The position numbers and the translations under genes were made by a program. Shown here one piece after another: positions 45,100 through 55,924 of a stretch of DNA of 64,000 nucleotides. The notes below the pieces were generated by a model, which did not search any database, was not told where the DNA came from, and saw only the letters and a program-made list of their open reading frames with translations. How positions within the stretch are numbered: position 1 is the first letter of the stretch; the number at the start of each line of letters is the position of its first letter. This DNA is from Odiellus spinosus (Eukaryota > Arthropoda > Arachnida > Opiliones > Phalangiidae): assembly GCA_963920705.1 (NCBI GenBank), contig OY987238.1, forward strand, positions 13,076,183 to 13,140,182, in the 5' to 3' direction.

Positions 45100-45420
45100 C
45101 AGAAGCCGATGAAACCCTCCTTTGAAGTCTATTACTCCAGGGTCTTGTCTACCCCTCTCTGTATAGGCGCGATTCGTACGCCTCCTAACGGTAGATGTTT
45201 TCGGAGCGGGAGCTCGTCGAGCGAATATCTTTAGCAGCCTTGGAGTTCGTCCAAAAAACGTCGTCGTTTGTGGAGAGAGAATTTCCAATTTTCCGTAGAC
45301 AGGGGGGATGAAGTAGGACCCCTCAGATCTCGTAAAATTGTGAATTTTACCCATACAGAGAGGAGCGCTATATGGAACATTGGAGTAGTAGACTTCAAAG
45401 GAGGGTTTCATCGGCTTCTG
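45100..45420 (-). mobile_element. Family A MITE, copy A8
   Basis: The ends are intact. The exact 7-bp target duplication ATATAAT lies at 45093-45099 and 45421-45427. Small internal deletions relative to A6 account for its 321 bp. Confidence 0.97.
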
Positions 45421-45427
45421 ATATAAT

Positions 45428-46280
45428 TTATAGTGAAAACTCGGCTTTAATTTCATGAATTTTGAACTTTTGATAAGTTTCTTCGTGGCATCTTAAATAT
45501 TATATCTGTTAAAAAACACCCAATTTTTTTTTTTTTCAAGAATATATTTCGCTTTCGAATTCTTACGTAATTTTAAGGAGAAAATTTTTCCTTGTAAGCG
45601 ACTCTTGTTTCTCGGAAGGGTGGTTTTCATTGCATCGTCTAACAATGTCTCTTGTGCCTTGGAATAAATTGAGGAATCATGCAAATGAGCATGCATTATT
45701 CAAGAAACAATTTTCCTAATAGAGTCTGGAGACCCGGTAGTCATTCCATCTCGAGATGGTAATGTACTGGAACCTATGCTTCCCGTATATCTCTATGTTA
45801 TCAAATTATATAGATAAAAGGGGTAACATTAGCTTTATACGTTCTGCTGATTCAAGGTATATACTTACACGCAGAGGTCGGGTGTAAAAGGGATCAACTC
45901 GTAACAGAATACACTTTGTTCATGAGCAATGTTGTAATATATTGAAAGCTAAGGCGAATGAATACGCAACGTTAATTTTCATAGGAATTAGCTATGTTTT
46001 TGCATCCAGTTCATGCACAAACAACTCTGTAATAAGGTTTAGAAGAAGAATCTATAAGACAACGGAAAATTGTGTTGTCAATACCTTGTCCCCAAAGCTC
46101 TCGACGCCCTTAATCTCTCCCTACCTGGAATAATAAACAACTCATTTAAACCTGTTTTTTTGTTTTTAAAACAAATCACCCCAAACTAATCTTTAAAGAT
46201 TGCATGCAAGAAAACTAGGTTTTTGTGTTTGTGTAAAATTTAACGGATAACTTAAGATATTTTCAGATGTTTACGGAGTT
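45428..46280. other. Unique DNA before array 5
   Basis: Small frames at 45493-45696 (minus) and 45942-46133 (plus) have no recognised features. Confidence 0.3.
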
Positions 46281-47410
46281 TATTTGCTTCAAATGTGTTG
46301 GAGGTTAATTAATTTGCTTCAAATGTGTTGGAGGTTAATTAATTTGCTTCAAATGTGTTGGAGGTTAATTAATTTGCTTCCAAATTTATTTGAGGTTAAT
46401 TAATTTGCTTCCAAATTTATTTGAGGTTAATTAATTTGCTTCCAAATTTATTGGAGGTTAATTAATTGGCTTCCAAATTTATTGGAGGTTAATTAATTGG
46501 CTTCCAAATTTATTTGAGGTTAATTAATTTGCTTCCAAATTTATTTGAGGTTAATTAATTTGCTTCCAAATTTATTTGAGGTTAATTAATTTGCTTCCAA
46601 ATTTATTGGAGGTTAATTAATTGGCTTCCAAATTTATTGGAGGTTAATTAATTGGCTTCCAAATTTATTGGAGGTTAATTAATTGGCTTCCAAATTTATT
46701 GGAGGTTAATTAATTGGCTTCCAAATTTATTGGAGGTTAATTAACTGGCTTCCAAATTTATTGGAGGTTAATTAATTTGCTTCCAAATTTATTGGAGGTA
46801 AATTAATTTGCTTCCAAATTTATTGGAGGTTAATTAATTTGCTTCCAAATTTATTGGAGGTTAATTAATTTGCTTCCGAAGTTATTGGAGGTTAATTAAT
46901 TTGCTTCCGAAGTTATTGGAGGTTAATTAATTTGCTTCCGAAGTTATTGGAGGTTAATTAATTTGCTTCCGAAGTTATTGGAGGTTAATTAATTTGCTTC
47001 CGAAGTTATTGGATGTTAATTAATTTGCTTGCGAAGTTATTGGAGGTTAATTAATTTGCTTGCGAAGTTATTGGAGGTTAATTAATTTGCTTGCGAAGTT
47101 ATTGGAGGTTAATTAATTTGCTTGCGAAGTTATTGGAGGTTAATTAATTTGCTTGCGAAGTTATTGGAGGTTAATTAATTTGCTTGCGAAGTTATTGGAG
47201 GTTAATTAATTTGCTTCCGAAGTTATTGGAGGTTAATTAATTTGCTTCCGAAGTTATTGGAGGTTAATTAATTTGCTTCCGAAGTTATTGGAGGTTAATT
47301 AATTTGCTTCCGAAGTTATTGGAGGTTAATTAATTTGCTTCCGAAGTTATTGGAGACTATAGTTAATTTGTTTCAAACGTATTGAAGGCTAGATAATTTG
47401 CTTCAAATAC
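46281..47410. repeat. Minisatellite array 5, 31-bp unit, about 36 copies
   Basis: The unit is TTAATTAATTTGCTTCCAAA then TTTATTGGAGG. Variant classes occur in runs: CTTCAAATGTGTTGG (first three), CCAAATTTATTTGAGG, GGCTTCCAAATTTATTGG, CTTCCGAAGTTATTGG, CTTGCGAAGTTATTGG, then CTTCCGAAG again. The TTTGAGG-then-GGCTTCC series appears twice, so multi-unit blocks were copied. Every unit holds TTAATTAA. Confidence 0.98.
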
Positions 47411-48085
47411 TTATCAAGGGGCAAATCCTAGAGCATATTCTTTAACGCCAATTTTGACTCTATCATTTTTGTTGTTGAAAATTTCATTCAGTTTTGGTAT
47501 TTTACCCCATTCCCATTTTATTTCTAAGTAACAGGTGGTCTTTATTGCTTCGACGTATATTAGGAATATATTTGCATATTCTAAACTAGTTTGTTAGAGT
47601 TCTAAAACTATCTTTTCTAGAAACAACTTAGAAAGTAAAATTGAAATTTCCGCTTTTGAAATTCAATTTTTCATCCCTTATCCAATATACCTGAGGTATT
47701 TTACACCATAAAAGAGGGTGTCCAAACCCTTTTTGTATTTCAATTCAATTTGATCAAGTCGTAACTCAATATATGAGCCACAAAGAGAGATATTCGACCC
47801 GTCTGCTACTCCATAGAGAATATATCAATAGGAGTAGAAAGTCTTTTCAAAAAGAAGTTTAAAATTATGTGGAATCCAATTTTTGGTCATTTTTTTTTTA
47901 TCGGATACTGCTCATATTGGCTGGAAAATTTCAATGTGTCAGCTTACCAAAATTTGTCTGCTATACTTTTTCACACCTTTAAAAAGTATTAAACCATAGT
48001 CTAGTGTTTCATTTTTCTTTTGAGGTTATTTCGTAAGCTAGGTTTTGTAGTTTAATTAAAATTATGTTAATTTAAAATTTACGAA
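47411..48085. other. Unique DNA after array 5
   Basis: Nothing recognised. Confidence 0.3.
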
Positions 48086-48308
48086 GTTTCATGAACTCCA
48101 AATTGAAATTGAGTCATATTTTCGGCTTGATCGTTAAAAAACGATGCAAAATATATATACATATGTCATAGAACAAAATTATAGCGACAGTAAAAATACA
48201 TATTTTATAATCACCATTTTCGAAATTTTTAAAATTAAAATTCCCGCCTTAACCCAGAGATATAAAATTTTGAATATGATATTTTAGTAGTTTGATAAAT
48301 CTAAAAAC
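48086..48308 (+). mobile_element. Family C MITE, copy C11 (internally deleted)
   Basis: TTTCATGAACTCCAAATTGA, then TTGATCGTTAAAAAACGATG, ATATATACATATGTCATAGA, AATCACCATTTTCGAAATTT, joined to TTAACCCAGAGATATAAAAT then TTTGAATATGATATTTTAGT. The TACGTCATC to GTACTT part is missing. Confidence 0.87.
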
Positions 48309-48849
48309 CTTCTTGTATTTTAAATAAACGTTTTAGGAGAACATTCCTACTTCCCTTATCAATCCATTTATAATAAACATAAATAGAAATAAACAGAAAT
48401 AATTGGTTATATTATCACTTTAAAAACCAAATTTTTAAAATTAAATTTAATAAAAACATCTTACTGTAAAAGTCTCAACCAAAAAACCACCTGTAGCTAT
48501 TAATGATATTTTTAAGTACCTACCCTGATATCCAGCTCCTAGGTTTTTTTTTTTTTTTTTCCAAATTAGAGATGAACCGTAATTTTATTTTAGTGGTCCT
48601 TCTGCGTGATAGAAATCTTTTAGAATTTAATTCCGAGTCTCTTTTACGTAACTTAAACTAATTTTAATAAAACGGGTCGTTTAAAATACGTCTTTTTCTC
48701 TTGGGATGGATATTGTTACATTAAAATCAACCATTACGTTGTACAAGTCTTCCAATCGAACTTGTCTGTTTCTTCCTAAAATTGTACACAATAGTATACA
48801 GTATTGAACTGATATAGTTATTTATCTTCAAAAGATGCCGCGATGGGTC
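48309..48849. other. Unique AT-rich DNA
   Basis: A T run of about 17 lies near 48545. Nothing else recognised. Confidence 0.3.
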
Positions 48850-49110
48850 TCTCTCTCTCGTAAGGATCAGACTTTTTCCGCGTAAAGTTCTAAAAGATAC
48901 GCTCTCGCGAAGAGTCCCTTGACTGTTCTCCAACCTCTCTTACTAGCTTAGTCCGATACGCGCATCTGTACCAAGAAGCGTTTCTAGCTCTTATTTCTAA
49001 AATTCTCCACCCTATATGACTTCCTCTGATTCGCCTTCTCTCCTATTGGTGGCGCACATGCTTGGAATCCTTTTTAACGGTTACCATGGAAACGCGTATA
49101 TACTAAAATC
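48850..49110. promoter_or_regulatory. Promoter-like patch with an exact X-box
   Basis: GTTACCATGGAAAC (49080-49093) is an exact match to the RFX X-box GTTNCCATGGNAAC. Just upstream, CCTATTGGTGGCGCA carries an inverted CCAAT box (ATTGG) and a GGTGGCGC core. GCGTATATACTAAA follows. The patch is GC-richer than its flanks. X-boxes are known to drive ciliary genes in animals. No coding exon is recognised nearby, so the target is unknown. Confidence 0.4.
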
Positions 49111-49402
49111 GACTTAGGGGGAGGCAAACCTTTGCTAAGTAAAACTTATGGCATAAAGATAAATATAATGGAAATGGAAGATTTTTTTTCAACAAATCTC
49201 TTACAAAATACAAAACCTCTGGTTTTTATTTAAAAGGTTCGTTAAGTGTTGTCAGGGAAGCGTATAAAAATATAGGAAAAAAGGATTATCGTTATCCCAT
49301 ATACTTTGTAGTTGAAATTCTTTTTCTCGTACAGATCTAAAAGATACTAATCTGGTGTTATATTTTAATATTGAGGATAATTATCTAAACTACTTTTACT
49401 TA
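49111..49402. other. Unique AT-rich DNA
   Basis: Nothing recognised. Confidence 0.3.
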
Positions 49403-49495
49403 AAGGGAGAATGCAACCTAACAACAATTGATTTTTTTTATCGATTCCTTATAGTTTAAATAAACCTAATCCAACAGGAAAATAATTTACAATCA
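49403..49495 (+). mobile_element. Family B end, copy B6 (fragment)
   Basis: TTAAAGGGAGAATGCAACCT then AACAACAATTG, TATCGATTCCTTATAGTTTA and AATAAACCTAATCCAACAGG then AAAATAATTTACAATC. The outer end is very well preserved. The rest is replaced by element O. Confidence 0.88.
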
Positions 49496-49888
49496 AGTCA
49501 GGGAAAAGTAAGGGAATTTGGGAAGTGGCCCCAAAGGTCAGGTAATTTGAAAATTGCTCCCAATAGGTTAGGGAAAAGTCAAGGAATTTGAAAATTGCAA
49601 AAATGGTCAGAGAAAATAAATATTTTTGTATGTGTCAAGGAAACTGTTTATGATTGGTTTACCAATCAGTTGTAACGTAATTATTATAAACTGATTCAAA
49701 TTGTTTCTCATATTCTGAGTAAACTATCAGCTGACCACGATTGATAAACTCTATCAAATAAAATGTGGGAATTGCCAACAGTTCAAGCTCGTAAGAATAT
49801 ATTCATAAAAAAAAATTAAAATTGGTCAGGGAAATTATTTGGAAATGCTCAGGGAAATTAACTTCCAATAATTCTGTACGAACCCTGT
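49496..49888 (-). mobile_element. Element O with GTCAGGGAAA repeats and an ACAGGGTTCGTAC end
   Basis: The minus-strand start is ACAGGGTTCGTACAGAATTA then TTGGAAGTTAATTTCCCTGA. The other side has repeated GTCAGGGAAAAGTAAGGGAA, GGTTAGGGAAAAGTCAAGGA and GGTCAGAGAAAA. ACAGGGTTCGTAC ends with TCAGGGAAA words are known to me from dispersed repeats of several animals. I cannot assign a class here. Confidence 0.6.
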
Positions 49889-50461
49889 ATTTTCTCTCGT
49901 TTCACAATCCCTTTAAGGTTAAATATACATCCAATTCGCGTGCGTACGTGTGTAAACCTTTCACCAAAATTGTTTTCAAGGCTGTATATCTTATCAAACA
50001 CGGCCGTTTATATGGAAATAAAATCCCACAACAACCAACTTTTTCCATTTGGCGAAAAGGGGTATAACGCAGCTGTCTGGTATGTGACTAGCTTAATATA
50101 TAAGCCCTAATATTTACCTTCTCAAAGAAACTTCTCACGTAAATTAAAAAGAATACGACATGCTATACTGAATCTCTTTAATCTCATCCGTGTCTACCCA
50201 GCTCCAAATCTTTTTTTAAGCCCAAAGATTATAAAAAAAAACTCGTTTTTTTAGATAAAAATGGATAACACCGAAAATACATCAACAAATATTTCTGGCG
50301 ACGATGTTCTGAATAGAGTTCTAATTTTAGAAATTATTAAATTACGCGGTAATTTAGAAGCACACGGTAATTTACCGGTGTTCAAAATTTGATTGGTATT
50401 TCAATTTATTTTACATATAAAATTAATTTTTCAAAACGGTCGCAAATTCTTATTTCTGACT
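49889..50461. other. Unique DNA
   Basis: Nothing recognised. Confidence 0.3.
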
Positions 50462-50530
50462 AAATCTAGAGCTCGGAATTGGTATAATTTTTATTAATTG
50501 GATAAAATCTACTAAATTCTGATGTATATT
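50462..50530 (+). repeat. Dispersed repeat K, end fragment
   Basis: AGAGCTCGGAATTGGTATAA then TTTTTATTAATTGGATAAAA, TCTACTAAATTCTGATGTAT. This is the reverse complement of the end of the copy at 19795-20070. Confidence 0.75.
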
Positions 50531-52200
50531 ATATTAAGGTTTAAGTCTCTCCTCACGCAGGCTTCGATTCCCGGTACTCGGCAACTATTTCTGTGTAATA
50601 CAGGCTCTGGATTGCCAGAGAAGAACCCCGAGAATTTAACCCCTCTGCTAAGGTCACGTTCCGGAGAAAAGAGTTGGTGTATCTCGGTTACCGAAAATAT
50701 TGCAATTCGATCTTAACTCTCACCCAATATCTCTCTCTCTCGCAATTCCAGTATCTTTTTTGATGTATTTTCTACTAAAGTTTTTGCACGGTATTGATGG
50801 CAACACGTTATAAAAGAGGGCTGTGAATTAATTTAAGTGGTTGTCATAGAAACCTGAACAAATATTTTTAACGCGTTTATATTGGACGCGCAATCTGACT
50901 CGATTTGGGCAGCTTGTCAAATTTATTGATAACAACGTACCCGGAAAATATACTAGAAGACTCCTTCGATTATTCGAGGGTTCTTCTTTTAATGAACTTT
51001 AAATAACAATTAATACTAAAGTCATTGTAAGGTACTAATTAAAACTCATTACTGTTAAGTTCTCTTTATTAATTAGCATAGGGATTTAGTAAAAATAATA
51101 ATGAATATATGTGTCGAGAAAAAACTAACATAGACGAAGAGATTTTTTTGTTGTTTCAATCTGAAGTACTTAGGCATGGTTGGCGCTTCTTAACGTCAAC
51201 TGCAGGCAACGTAATTGCTTCTTACTTAGCCCGTTTTTGACCCGCGGGAAATGAACAAGCGGAAGACGAAAAAATGTCAGCTTTTTTTCTCAACTCTGAC
51301 TGGATAGAGTCGTTGCATTATATTTCACTTACGAGTTTTCAATATGTAAGATGTTATCTTACCTCCTATTCTACCCGCTTACGCTTAATTATAGAAATAG
51401 CTACAAATATAGGTGAGAATGGCTTCAAACTCGCTGACTTTCGACTTGAATCTAACTGAAAAGATGGGAAAGGTTTTGGGGGTCTCATTAGAACTAGGGA
51501 GAATCGTGGTTTTCTTTTTTATCTATCAAGGGCAAGTCTTATAAATGTTCATTTGAATCATTTTCTTTGAGATTTCCGAATGCAAAATTTGTCTTTCAAA
51601 CACTAAAATTCAAATTTCGGACTAAACTATCCCTATTCGTGAAAAATACAATGTTTACATGACATATACTGGACCATTTAACTTTAAATTGATAGTGCAA
51701 AATGATTAGGATGTGAAAATTACATAAAAATGTCGTTAACGACGCCAACTATCGAAAAACAATAGAAAAATAGACTTGCAGACGATTTTTAAAAGCTTAA
51801 ACTTTGACCTTTTTTTAGTAATTTGTCCACTTTTAATCCAAAGTAATTATAAATTATTATATTGATAGTTTCACCAGAGTAAATCGTAAATTATAATTGA
51901 TCAGTTTGCCCTGCTAATTTGCATATTTATAAGTAGATAGTAAGAATGAACATTAAACACTATGATTCGAAAGCAAGGAAGAATTAGGAGTAATTGTACT
52001 TGTACTTGGACCTATGCACTTAGTCTCTATTGTACTTTTAAAATTTCCGAATCTAAATGTTGATGTTTAAAAACGATGTTTTAATTATCTTATCAAGTAC
52101 ATAGTACTTGTCCTTGAAGTATTTAAGGGTGAAAGAAAGGAAGATTTAGGAGCCGAGTTGAGTTCGCGACGAACCGACACGAAGTTCCCTGGAGGCCAAT
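50531..52200. other. Unique DNA with scattered motifs
   Basis: 50740-50755 (TCTCTCTCTCGCAATTCCAG) looks like a splice acceptor, and GTTGTCATAGAAAC near 50840 is a weak X-box. CCGCGGGAAA near 51243 is E2F-like. None is tied to a recognised exon. Confidence 0.25.
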
Positions 52201-52623
52201 GAATAATTCTTCCCGTTAACAGCCTGGGGGAGGGGGGGAGGGGAGAGTGGCAAAGAATCTACCATTCATTTCCTTTTCTATCTATAATTCCCTTTGCTCT
52301 GTTACGATGGTTCCGTATAGTCTCGTTTCTTCTTTATCACAATAAAGACTATGATACGCGAACCGTGGTGGTACACCTATACCCTTTTCAACGACCAAGA
52401 GGTTTCTGTCGTTACGTTTGGGCCATTACCTAGCACCCATATATATTTCCTTTTACCGCTGCTTCGTATACGTATGTCAATCAGTACAAGTTATAGACAC
52501 AATACACAGTTTTGCTTTTCTTTTGACTCTCTGTCTCTGCAGTTAGTTCCGGTATACGTTTCAACAACAATAAGATTCGCCTTTCTCCACCTTTCAACTG
52601 TTTATCCCCACGAGTGTAGTTAG
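52201..52623 (+). other. G-run and an unassigned 90-codon frame
   Basis: GGGGGAGGGGGGGAGGGG (52226-52243) could form a G-quadruplex. A 90-codon frame at 52351-52623 starts MIREPWWYTYTLFNDQEV. It has no recognised domain and is at best a candidate exon. Confidence 0.25.
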
Positions 52624-52801
52624 AGAAACAAAATTTAGAACGAAAACTTTGATTTTTCACTGTTGAAAATTGGATAGGTTTGGAACTATTTTTATTTCCT
52701 GAGGTTGACCTTTTTAAAGGGTGGTTTCTACTCTCTCGCTTACCCTAATTCTTTGCCAGATTCGTAACAATATTTTCTTATATATCCTCTTATTATAAAA
52801 T

Positions 52802-53134
52802 CAGAAGCCGATGAAACCCTCCTTTGAAGTCTATTACTCCCGGGTCTTGTCTACCCCTCTCTGTATGGGTTATTCTCAAAAGGCGCGATTCGTACGCCTC
52901 CTAACGGTAGATGTTTTCGGAGCGGGAGTTCGTCGAGCGAATATCTCTAGCAGCCTCGGAGTTCGTCCAAAAAACGTCATCGTTTGTGGAGAGAATTTCC
53001 AATTTTCCGTAGACAGGGGGGATGAAGTAGGACCCCTTCTAACTCGTAAAATTGTGAATTTTACCCATACAGAGAGGAGCGCTATATCGAACATTGGAGT
53101 AGTAGACTTCAAAGGAGGGTTTCATCGGCTTCTG
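52802..53134 (-). mobile_element. Family A MITE, copy A9
   Basis: The ends are intact. The exact 7-bp target duplication ATAAAAT lies at 52795-52801 and 53135-53141. Confidence 0.98.
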
Positions 53135-53234
53135 ATAAAATTAAACTGAGACGTTTTTAAGCCCCATTAACCATGTTTTACTTTTGGGTGAAAATCTTCT
53201 GCTTCTAATGTATCTATAGGTAACATCATAAGTA

Positions 53235-53489
53235 TATAACTCTATTCCATTAAAAAGTAAACAACGCCCCGTAGCTTAATACTATCAGCAAAGGTCCAGT
53301 TTTACGTCATAGCCCATCACTTATAAATAGACAAAAGAATCATCACCCCTGTCTTGCTCGAGTGATTTGGACTCTTCCTCGATATTTATAGTCGGGAGAG
53401 AGTGTTGTAATTTAGGCGGGCCGTGCTTGGATATATTGTCTTCCCTCCCAACTTAAGAGTGACGCTTCCGATTTCGCAATTTACACCTA
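53235..53489 (+). mobile_element. Family E MITE, copy E4 (5' part)
   Basis: AAAAAGTAAACAACGCCCCG, then TATCAGCAAAGGTCCAGTTT, ATCACCCCTGTCTTGCTCGA, GGACTCTTCCTCGATATTTA, GGGCCGTGCTTGGATATATT and CTTCCGATTTCGCAATTTAC then ACC. It ends exactly where F6 begins. Confidence 0.9.
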
Positions 53490-53769
53490 AGCCGCGTTCA
53501 TACTAGGCCTTGGAATCGATTTAAACCGTTGAAAACGTTTCGCTAGAGTCGTGTGAACGGGTAATCGTTTTTTCTCGAATCTATTTGATTCGATTTTTCG
53601 AAACTGCTTCGGGAACCATTTTCATACTGGTTTCAACAACCGATAGATGAAGCTACGATAAACCAATACGTTAACGCGTGACGCTTAAAACTCTTCCTGA
53701 TGATTTGAATATCGGTTTGATTTTTACCGTTTCAAATCGATTACGAAATGCTAGTGTGAACGTAGCTAA
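53490..53769 (-). mobile_element. Family F MITE, copy F6 (full length)
   Basis: TAAGCCGCGTTCATACTAGG, then GGAATCGATTTAAACCGTTG, TTCGAAACTGCTTCGGGAAC, AACCGATAGATGAAGCTACG, ATATCGGTTTGATTTTTACC and GAAATGCTAGTGTGAACGTA then GCTAATG. Confidence 0.93.
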
Positions 53770-53803
53770 TGTTTCTTTAAATTATTAAATTCTTTTATAA
53801 ACT

Positions 53804-54169
53804 GTGAAATTTCTATCTAGTTTTAGACTAGACTTGTTCAAGAGTTTTTCCTCTCACACGCCTCTTGTCTTTCTCCGCGATAAAATGTCAGGAAATGGGG
53901 AGAGAGTGTTGAGAATGGTATATACATTCGTAGATATATATAGTAGTTGGCCATCGCATTCGATTTCCCCCCGTTTTCAAAAGAATAAATGGTTATACGG
54001 AAGACTTCCCCGGATATCCGGACGCTCTCGCCACGAGCCTATAGCATTTATATATTACCATTACGAAACGCAATTTCCTTCTGCATCCCTTAATAGATGG
54101 GAGCAAACAAAAACAGCAGACGAGCTCTCTCGACCGCTTTTATACAATCTGTATTTTAGTACGCGTTGA
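53804..54169 (+). other. Unassigned 121-codon frame
   Basis: The frame starts MKFLSSFRLDLFKSFSSH and lies in DNA that is GC-richer than its flanks (about 53870-54170). I see no family, signal peptide or repeat. It is one of the longest non-repeat frames here apart from the receptor. It could be an exon or chance, and I would not call it a gene. Confidence 0.2.
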
Positions 54170-54293
54170 GATTACTTCTATTTCAAAGCCTTATAAACCC
54201 TATACCCTATAAGTTGTCTCTCATAGTCTCATTATTGTTGGTTATTTAAGAGGTTTCTTCTATTGCTTCAGCATGCTTCAGCTAATCACGAAT

Positions 54294-54959
54294 TTATTTT
54301 CGGAATCACCGTGCCAAGAAACGTATTCCAAAATTTTTCACATTTTTAGATACTTTTTGGTGGTTAATTTCTAAAGTTTGAATAAAATTAAATATAAAAT
54401 GGACCAATCATATTATTTCACGCGTTAACATTAAAAGAAAAGGCCTGCGTTTGATGCCTAAGACTTTGGACATTATCTTAATGTTAGTTGGACATTACAA
54501 GAACTGTCAGAAGCCGATTAAAGCCTCCTTTGAAGTCTATTACTCCCGGGTCTTGTCTACCCCTCTCTGTATGGGTTATTCTCAAAAGGCGCGATTCGTA
54601 CGCCTCCTAACGGTAGATATTTTCGGAGCGGGAGTTCGTCGAGCGAATATCTCTAGCAGCCTTGGAGTTCGTCAAAAAAACGTCGTCGTTTGTGGAGAGA
54701 GAGAGTTTCCAATTTTCCGTAGACAGGGGGGTATGAAGTAGGACCCCTCCGATCTCGTAAAATTGTGAATTTTACCCATACAGAGAGGAGCGCTATTTGG
54801 ATCATTAGAGTAGTAGACTTCAAAGGAGGGTTTCATCGGCTTCTGGCACTGTCGAAGGCTGAAATAATATGATTGGTCCTAATAAAGGTTTTTTGGCATA
54901 ATGATTCAGAAATTAAATTCAAAAGCTTACCCATTTTTAACACCAAGTTTCCCTTTTAA
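54294..54959. mobile_element. Family D MITE, copy D4, split by A10
   Basis: The left arm runs ATTTATTTTCGGAATCACCG, TTTTTAGATACTTTTTGGTG, ATGGACCAATCATATTATTT. The hairpin centre is AAGGCCTGCGTTTGATGCCT, then TTGGACATTACAAGAACTGT, the A10 insertion, and the right arm GCACTGTCGAAGGCTGAAAT then AATATGATTGGTCC and AAGTTTCCCTTTTAAT. The unbroken equivalent, GGACATTACAAGCACTGTTG, is present at 55488. Confidence 0.88.
54508..54845 (-). mobile_element. Family A MITE, copy A10
   Basis: The ends are near intact (CAGAAGCCGATTAAAGCC on the left). The target duplication is GAACTGT at 54501-54507 and GCACTGT at 54846-54852, one mismatch. It lies inside D4. Confidence 0.97.
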
Positions 54960-55424
54960 TAAAATCAATATTCTCCCTAGAGACTTTCATCTTTCCTTTA
55001 CGGGTTTTCTCATTTTTGTTTTGCATTTTAAGTAATTTATCTTCTATAATTACTCTTAAAGAAAATAACTCCCGAAGCTATTATTTAGACTTTATTTTTT
55101 ACATCCTTATTTAAAATTAAGATATATTTCTTTTTCTTTCATTTATTTAAAATATATGAATAAATTTGAATAAATTACAATACCGCGCTGCAAAAGATAT
55201 TTCGATGAATATAAATATGTTAATAATTCTCCCCATACAAAATTGTTTCAGGCGATGCTAAAATTTTAGTTTATAATTAAAAAGTTTTTAGTGGTAAAAG
55301 GGAAAACTTTGTTTGTTTAATCTTCTCTTTGAATTTAAATATAAAAAAACCTGACGTTCATTCAAGCGAAACTATATTACTATATTAAATTTCAAATGGA
55401 AACTTAGAGCTAAAAATAATATAA
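54960..55424. other. AT-rich DNA between D4 and D5
   Basis: Nothing recognised. Confidence 0.3.
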
Positions 55425-55661
55425 TAGGCCTGCGTTTGATGCCTAATAACTTGACCATCAAATGCGACCTATTCTTTTAATGTTAGGACATTACAAGCAC
55501 TGTTGAAGGCTGAAATAATATGATTGGTCCGATTTTATATTTATTCAAATTTTACCAAACTTTAGAAATTAATTTAAACACCAAAAATGTGTCTAAAAAT
55601 TCAGATGATTCCGAAAATAAATTCAAATTTGTTCGTTTTTTAGCTTCAAGTATCCCTTTAA
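55425..55661 (+). mobile_element. Family D MITE, copy D5 (right arm and centre)
   Basis: TAGGCCTGCGTTTGATGCCT then AATAACTTGACCATCAAATG forms the hairpin centre. Then come TTAGGACATTACAAGCACTG, TTGAAGGCTGAAATAATATG, ATTGGTCCGATTTTATATTT, AAACACCAAAAATGTGTCTA and TTAGCTTCAAGTATCCCTTT then AA. Confidence 0.9.
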
Positions 55662-55786
55662 TATAAATTTAAGGCTCTGAAAAATTGAGTTATAATCTCT
55701 TTATTCGTAAATTATTAAAATGAGTCCATAAATTTAGACTGTTTACTTAAATAATTTACATCCTGTTAAAGGGCTTTTCCGTGAAC

Positions 55787-55832
55787 ACCAAAGCGAAGTT
55801 GTTGAAACACTTTTACAGGCGCATATCTTTAA
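55787..55832. repeat. Dispersed repeat R, copy 2
   Basis: GTGAACACCAAAGCGAAGTT then GTTGAAACACTTTTACAGGC. This is a diverged copy of the segment at 25480-25525. An adjoining A/T-rich tract is present at both sites. Confidence 0.55.
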
Positions 55833-55924
55833 AAATTATTTCTTTTTTTGAAAGCAAATAGGGGTAATTAAATATTCAACTCATTTAGTAGTAATAATAT
55901 TAATTAGAGAATCAACTCTAGGCT

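Noticed and set aside
50559-50590. TTCGATTCCC word resembling a tRNA T-arm
   Set aside because: No matching D-arm, anticodon stem or acceptor stem could be folded around it.
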